Positions 7,704 to 9,763 of a stretch of DNA of 9,763 nucleotides are shown here, one piece after another; the first letter of the stretch is position 1, and every line of letters begins with the position of its first letter. A program made the position numbers and the translations under genes. Source of the DNA: JBCDIQ01 sp039024295 (GTDB lineage Bacteria > Bacteroidota > Bacteroidia > J057); the NCBI GenBank assembly GCA_039024295.1, contig JBCDIQ010000217.1, forward strand, positions 1-9,763, written 5' to 3'. The notes beneath the pieces were generated by a model. It was not told the origin of the DNA and ran no database searches. It worked only from the letters and a program-made list of their open reading frames with translations.

Positions 7704-7743
7704 AAACATGAGCCATTCTTTCCCATAAGAATGGCTCATGTTT
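7704..7743 (+). terminator. Strong intrinsic terminator, 17-bp perfect stem
   Basis: The arms at 7704-7720 and 7727-7743 pair without mismatch (core CATGAGCCATTCTT) around the 6-base loop TCCCAT, followed by TTTTGTTTATCTTT. The T-run is on the plus strand only, since the other side reads into a mixed GTTTCATTTC. No long gene lies upstream on this strand, so it ends a short transcript covering 7557-7667, or it acts as an attenuator 31 bases before the gene at 7775. Confidence 0.85.
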
Positions 7744-7774
7744 TTTTGTTTATCTTTCAAAAAAGATTCACATA

Positions 7775-8350
7775 ATGAGATGCTTGGTAGGATTGGTCAT
7801 GTTGCTTCTACTGTTGGCTCCACAAGAAGTAGCAGCAGGGGATAAAATGAAACTCCTGATTCAGCGAGCAAAATCCCTCAAAGGTAAAACCCTGATCGTC
7901 CCAGAGATTTTACCAGATACCTTTTACCTGAATAAAGTTCGCAAGAGCAAGAAAAAAGGAGCTGAACGCGAGGCAACCTATCTCCGTCAGATAGCTCAAG
8001 CCAATATAAACCTGAAGCGTTACCTCCAAGAGCACTTCGATTACACCACCCTCGAATTTGTCTCTACAGATGTTGGATCATATCCTCAGTTATTCGAAGG
8101 CTATGATCCACAAAAATATGCAGTCTTACAATTTGGGGAAGCGACTCAATGGGTTACCGGCAAGAAAAGAGGAAAGTATTATACGCAGACCTTTGGATGC
8201 TACGATACAGACGGCATTCAACCCCTTGTAATTATCCCGGCAAGGGCTTTTCAGTTTCATGATGCCAATACAGCCGAGCTTACCATTATTCGCCTGAATG
8301 AAATGCTCTGGCGATATTATAAAAGAGGTAAAAAGGAAAAGGAATCCTAA
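7775..8350 (+). CDS. Exported protein of unknown function (191 residues)
   Basis: I do not recognise a family. The N terminus is a textbook signal peptide: MRCLVGLVMLLLLL core, cleavage after VAA (residue 21). The mature part is about 170 residues and starts GDKMK. It has a basic segment (KVRKSKKKGAER, 54-65), a likely amphipathic helix at 67-87, then an alternating strand-like stretch with YAVLQFGEATQWVTGKK (115-131), YYTQTFGCYDTDG (135-147) and LVIIPARAFQF (151-161). It ends in a helix and a very basic tail (YYKRGKKEKES). Only one Cys (142) remains after signal removal and there is no lipobox, so a periplasmic or secreted soluble protein is likely. No T9SS C-terminal domain is present. It lies on the opposite strand between the two sugar-nucleotide genes, just after a strong terminator, so it needs its own promoter or antitermination. 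TATCTTTC at 7751-7758 is a possible but weak -7 element. Confidence 0.8.
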   Translation: MRCLVGLVMLLLLLAPQEVAAGDKMKLLIQRAKSLKGKTLIVPEILPDTFYLNKVRKSKKKGAEREATYLRQIAQANINLKRYLQEHFDYTTLEFVSTDVGSYPQLFEGYDPQKYAVLQFGEATQWVTGKKRGKYYTQTFGCYDTDGIQPLVIIPARAFQFHDANTAELTIIRLNEMLWRYYKRGKKEKES

Positions 8351-8365
8351 GGAGTTCCCTTTTCC
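8335..8365. terminator. Possible hairpin terminator overlapping the stop codon
   Basis: GGAAAAGGAATCC (8335-8347) can pair with GGA-(G)-TTCC-(C)-TTTTCC (8351-8365), giving about 13 bp with two single-base bulges. The loop is the TAA stop codon of the upstream gene (8348-8350). No clear T-run follows on the plus strand, so termination efficiency is doubtful. It sits in the 28-bp gap between two convergent genes, where a shared terminator would be expected. Confidence 0.3.
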
Positions 8366-8378
8366 AGCACATATATTT

Positions 8379-9763
8379 CTAGTGCATCCCAAGTGCGACC
8401 CGTAACCGGGGTTCTGCTACTCCAAGCACGGTTATTTTTTCCCTTCCATGGGGGATATCACGGGTCATGTTCCGTGTATCAATGATTCGGCGGCCATGCT
8501 CCACGATGAAATCAAAATCAAATGCATCATGGTCGGTAATGAGCACCACACAGTCGTAAGCGGCAAGTGACTCTTCGGTGATTTCAACCGGGTAGTACAC
8601 CTTATCTCCAACCGGGAATTCTTCTACCCATGGATCGGTAACGTCTATCTGTTCAATGCCCACCTCACGTAGCCTCATGATAACTGCCTCTGAGGTAGAA
8701 TTCCGAATGTCCTTCACATTCTTTTTAAAGGAAGCACCCACAATGAGCACCTTCGCCTGGAAAATAGAAATGGGTTCCCGCGCAATGGCATTTACCACAT
8801 GCTGCGCCACATGGTAAGGCATGCTCTCATTTACATTTGCTGCGAGGGTGATAAAGCGTGTTTCAAAATCATGTTCCCGGGCAAGCCATGATAAATAATA
8901 GGGATCAACCGGAATACAATGGCCCCCTACTCCAGCACCTGGCGTAAACTTCATGAAACCAAAAGGCTTGGTACCTGCGGCTTCAATTACTTCCCAAAAG
9001 TCAATCCCTCCCATGCGCTCGCACAGCAGGGCAAGTTCATTAACCAAGGCAATATTGACCGAACGGAAGATATTTTCCAGGAGCTTTTCCAGTTCTGCCA
9101 CCTTCGGGCTACTCACCATGTATACTTGATCGATGATCTGGTTATTGGCGAAGGAGGCGACAATGGTGCCTGTTTCACTGGTTCCCCCCGTTACGATCGG
9201 GGTATTGCCTGTGTGCCATTGGGTGTTTCCAGGATCCACTCGCTCTGGGCTGAATGCCACAAAGAAATCTTCGCCTGCCTTGAGACCACTTTTTGCCAAT
9301 ACAGGAATCAGGTAATGCTCTGTAGTACCTGGGAAAGTGGTACTCTTCAACACCAACAATTGGCCAGGCCGTAAAACCGCCGCAATACCTTCCCCAGCAG
9401 ATAGGATATAGGTCAGGTCAGGATCTTTATTGGCATCAAAGGGGGTAGGAACACAAATGTAAATGATATCCGCCTCCCCCAAGGAATCGTAGTTGTCAAC
9501 TGCAGATAGCAATCCATTATGAACAACCTCAGCAATTTCCTCGTCAGCCAAGTCTTCAATAAAGTTTTCTCCTTTATTCAGCATTTGGACTTTTTGTTCA
9601 GACACATCCATCCCAATGCACCGGAATCCTTTTTTACAAAACTCCAGGGCAATGGGCATGCCTACATACCCCAATCCGACGACGCCAATTACTGCTTGTT
9701 TTTGTTGAATTTTTGATGCCAATTCAGCAGCAGGGCCATTCAACTGCCCCAAAAGGTCTTCAG
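8379..9763 (-). CDS. wbpA: Nucleotide-sugar dehydrogenase, WbpA type (UDP-GlcNAc 6-dehydrogenase likely); 5' end possibly beyond the window
   Basis: Cytoplasmic NAD-dependent enzyme that oxidises C6 of a UDP-hexose twice to the UDP-uronic acid, probably UDP-GlcNAc to UDP-GlcNAc-uronate, for LPS or capsule sugars. Numbering from the TTG at 9752 (457 residues): the Rossmann fold starts with GVVGLGYVGMP (23-33); CVPTPFD (100-106) and STTFPGTTE (137-145) follow; SPERVDPGN (168-176) is typical of WbpA/TuaD-like members; KVAELEKLLEN (217-227) carries the conserved Lys region; the catalytic Cys is C279 in GGHCIPVDPYYL; the C-terminal domain has GASFKKNVKDIRNS (339-352). All key residues are present. 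The frame has no stop between 9752 and the window edge and 9752 is a TTG, so the real start may lie outside the window. UDP-ManNAc (WecC) or UDP-glucose specificity cannot be excluded. It converges on the 191-residue exported protein. Confidence 0.92.
   Translation of the reverse strand, partial: EDLLGQLNGPAAELASKIQQKQAVIGVVGLGYVGMPIALEFCKKGFRCIGMDVSEQKVQMLNKGENFIEDLADEEIAEVVHNGLLSAVDNYDSLGEADIIYICVPTPFDANKDPDLTYILSAGEGIAAVLRPGQLLVLKSTTFPGTTEHYLIPVLAKSGLKAGEDFFVAFSPERVDPGNTQWHTGNTPIVTGGTSETGTIVASFANNQIIDQVYMVSSPKVAELEKLLENIFRSVNIALVNELALLCERMGGIDFWEVIEAAGTKPFGFMKFTPGAGVGGHCIPVDPYYLSWLAREHDFETRFITLAANVNESMPYHVAQHVVNAIAREPISIFQAKVLIVGASFKKNVKDIRNSTSEAVIMRLREVGIEQIDVTDPWVEEFPVGDKVYYPVEITEESLAAYDCVVLITDHDAFDFDFIVEHGRRIIDTRNMTRDIPHGREKITVLGVAEPRLRVALGMH

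Noticed and set aside
8919..9374. 151-residue plus-strand ORF
   Set aside because: Antisense to conserved parts of the dehydrogenase gene, including the catalytic Cys region. The coding signal belongs to the minus strand.

Overview
The window looks like chromosomal DNA from a member of the Bacteroidota, probably near the Saprospiria/Sphingobacteriia-like environmental lineages. The main evidence is a 1480-residue exported protein. It has the 'THITG...YRDC' N-terminal region and the CCRN motif seen in large Bacteroidota surface proteins, a long run of Ig-like repeats, a PKD domain, and a type B (CHU_C) C-terminal sorting domain of the type IX secretion system (T9SS). No Shine-Dalgarno sequence is obvious before any start, which also fits that phylum. 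The lineage below phylum level is a guess.

Layout. Bases 110-1360 (minus) encode a signal-peptide protein with a divergent von Willebrand factor A (vWA) like domain. A 275-bp divergent intergenic region separates it from the giant repeat protein at 1636-6078 (plus). That gene ends in a strong, probably bidirectional terminator (6084-6114), which it shares with the convergent mannose-1-phosphate guanylyltransferase gene manC (6137-7225, minus). Bases 7226-7774 hold no long gene, but contain several short direct repeats, a 36-codon small ORF and a perfect 17-bp-stem terminator on the plus strand. A 191-residue exported protein of unknown function follows at 7775-8350 (plus). It converges on a WbpA-type nucleotide-sugar dehydrogenase (8379 to the window edge, minus), whose true start may lie outside the window.

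How the parts fit together. ManC makes GDP-mannose. The dehydrogenase makes a UDP-hexuronic acid, most likely UDP-GlcNAc-uronate. Both feed surface polysaccharide or LPS synthesis. The giant protein and the vWA-like protein belong to the cell envelope or surface. T9SS cargo in characterised Bacteroidota is often attached to a special LPS (A-LPS), so a T9SS cargo gene beside two sugar-nucleotide genes makes functional sense. The genes do not form one operon, however, and the link is inference. Everything except the 7226-7774 region and the two exported proteins of unknown role belongs to recognisable families. I do not see a clear new defence, mobile or catalytic system here.
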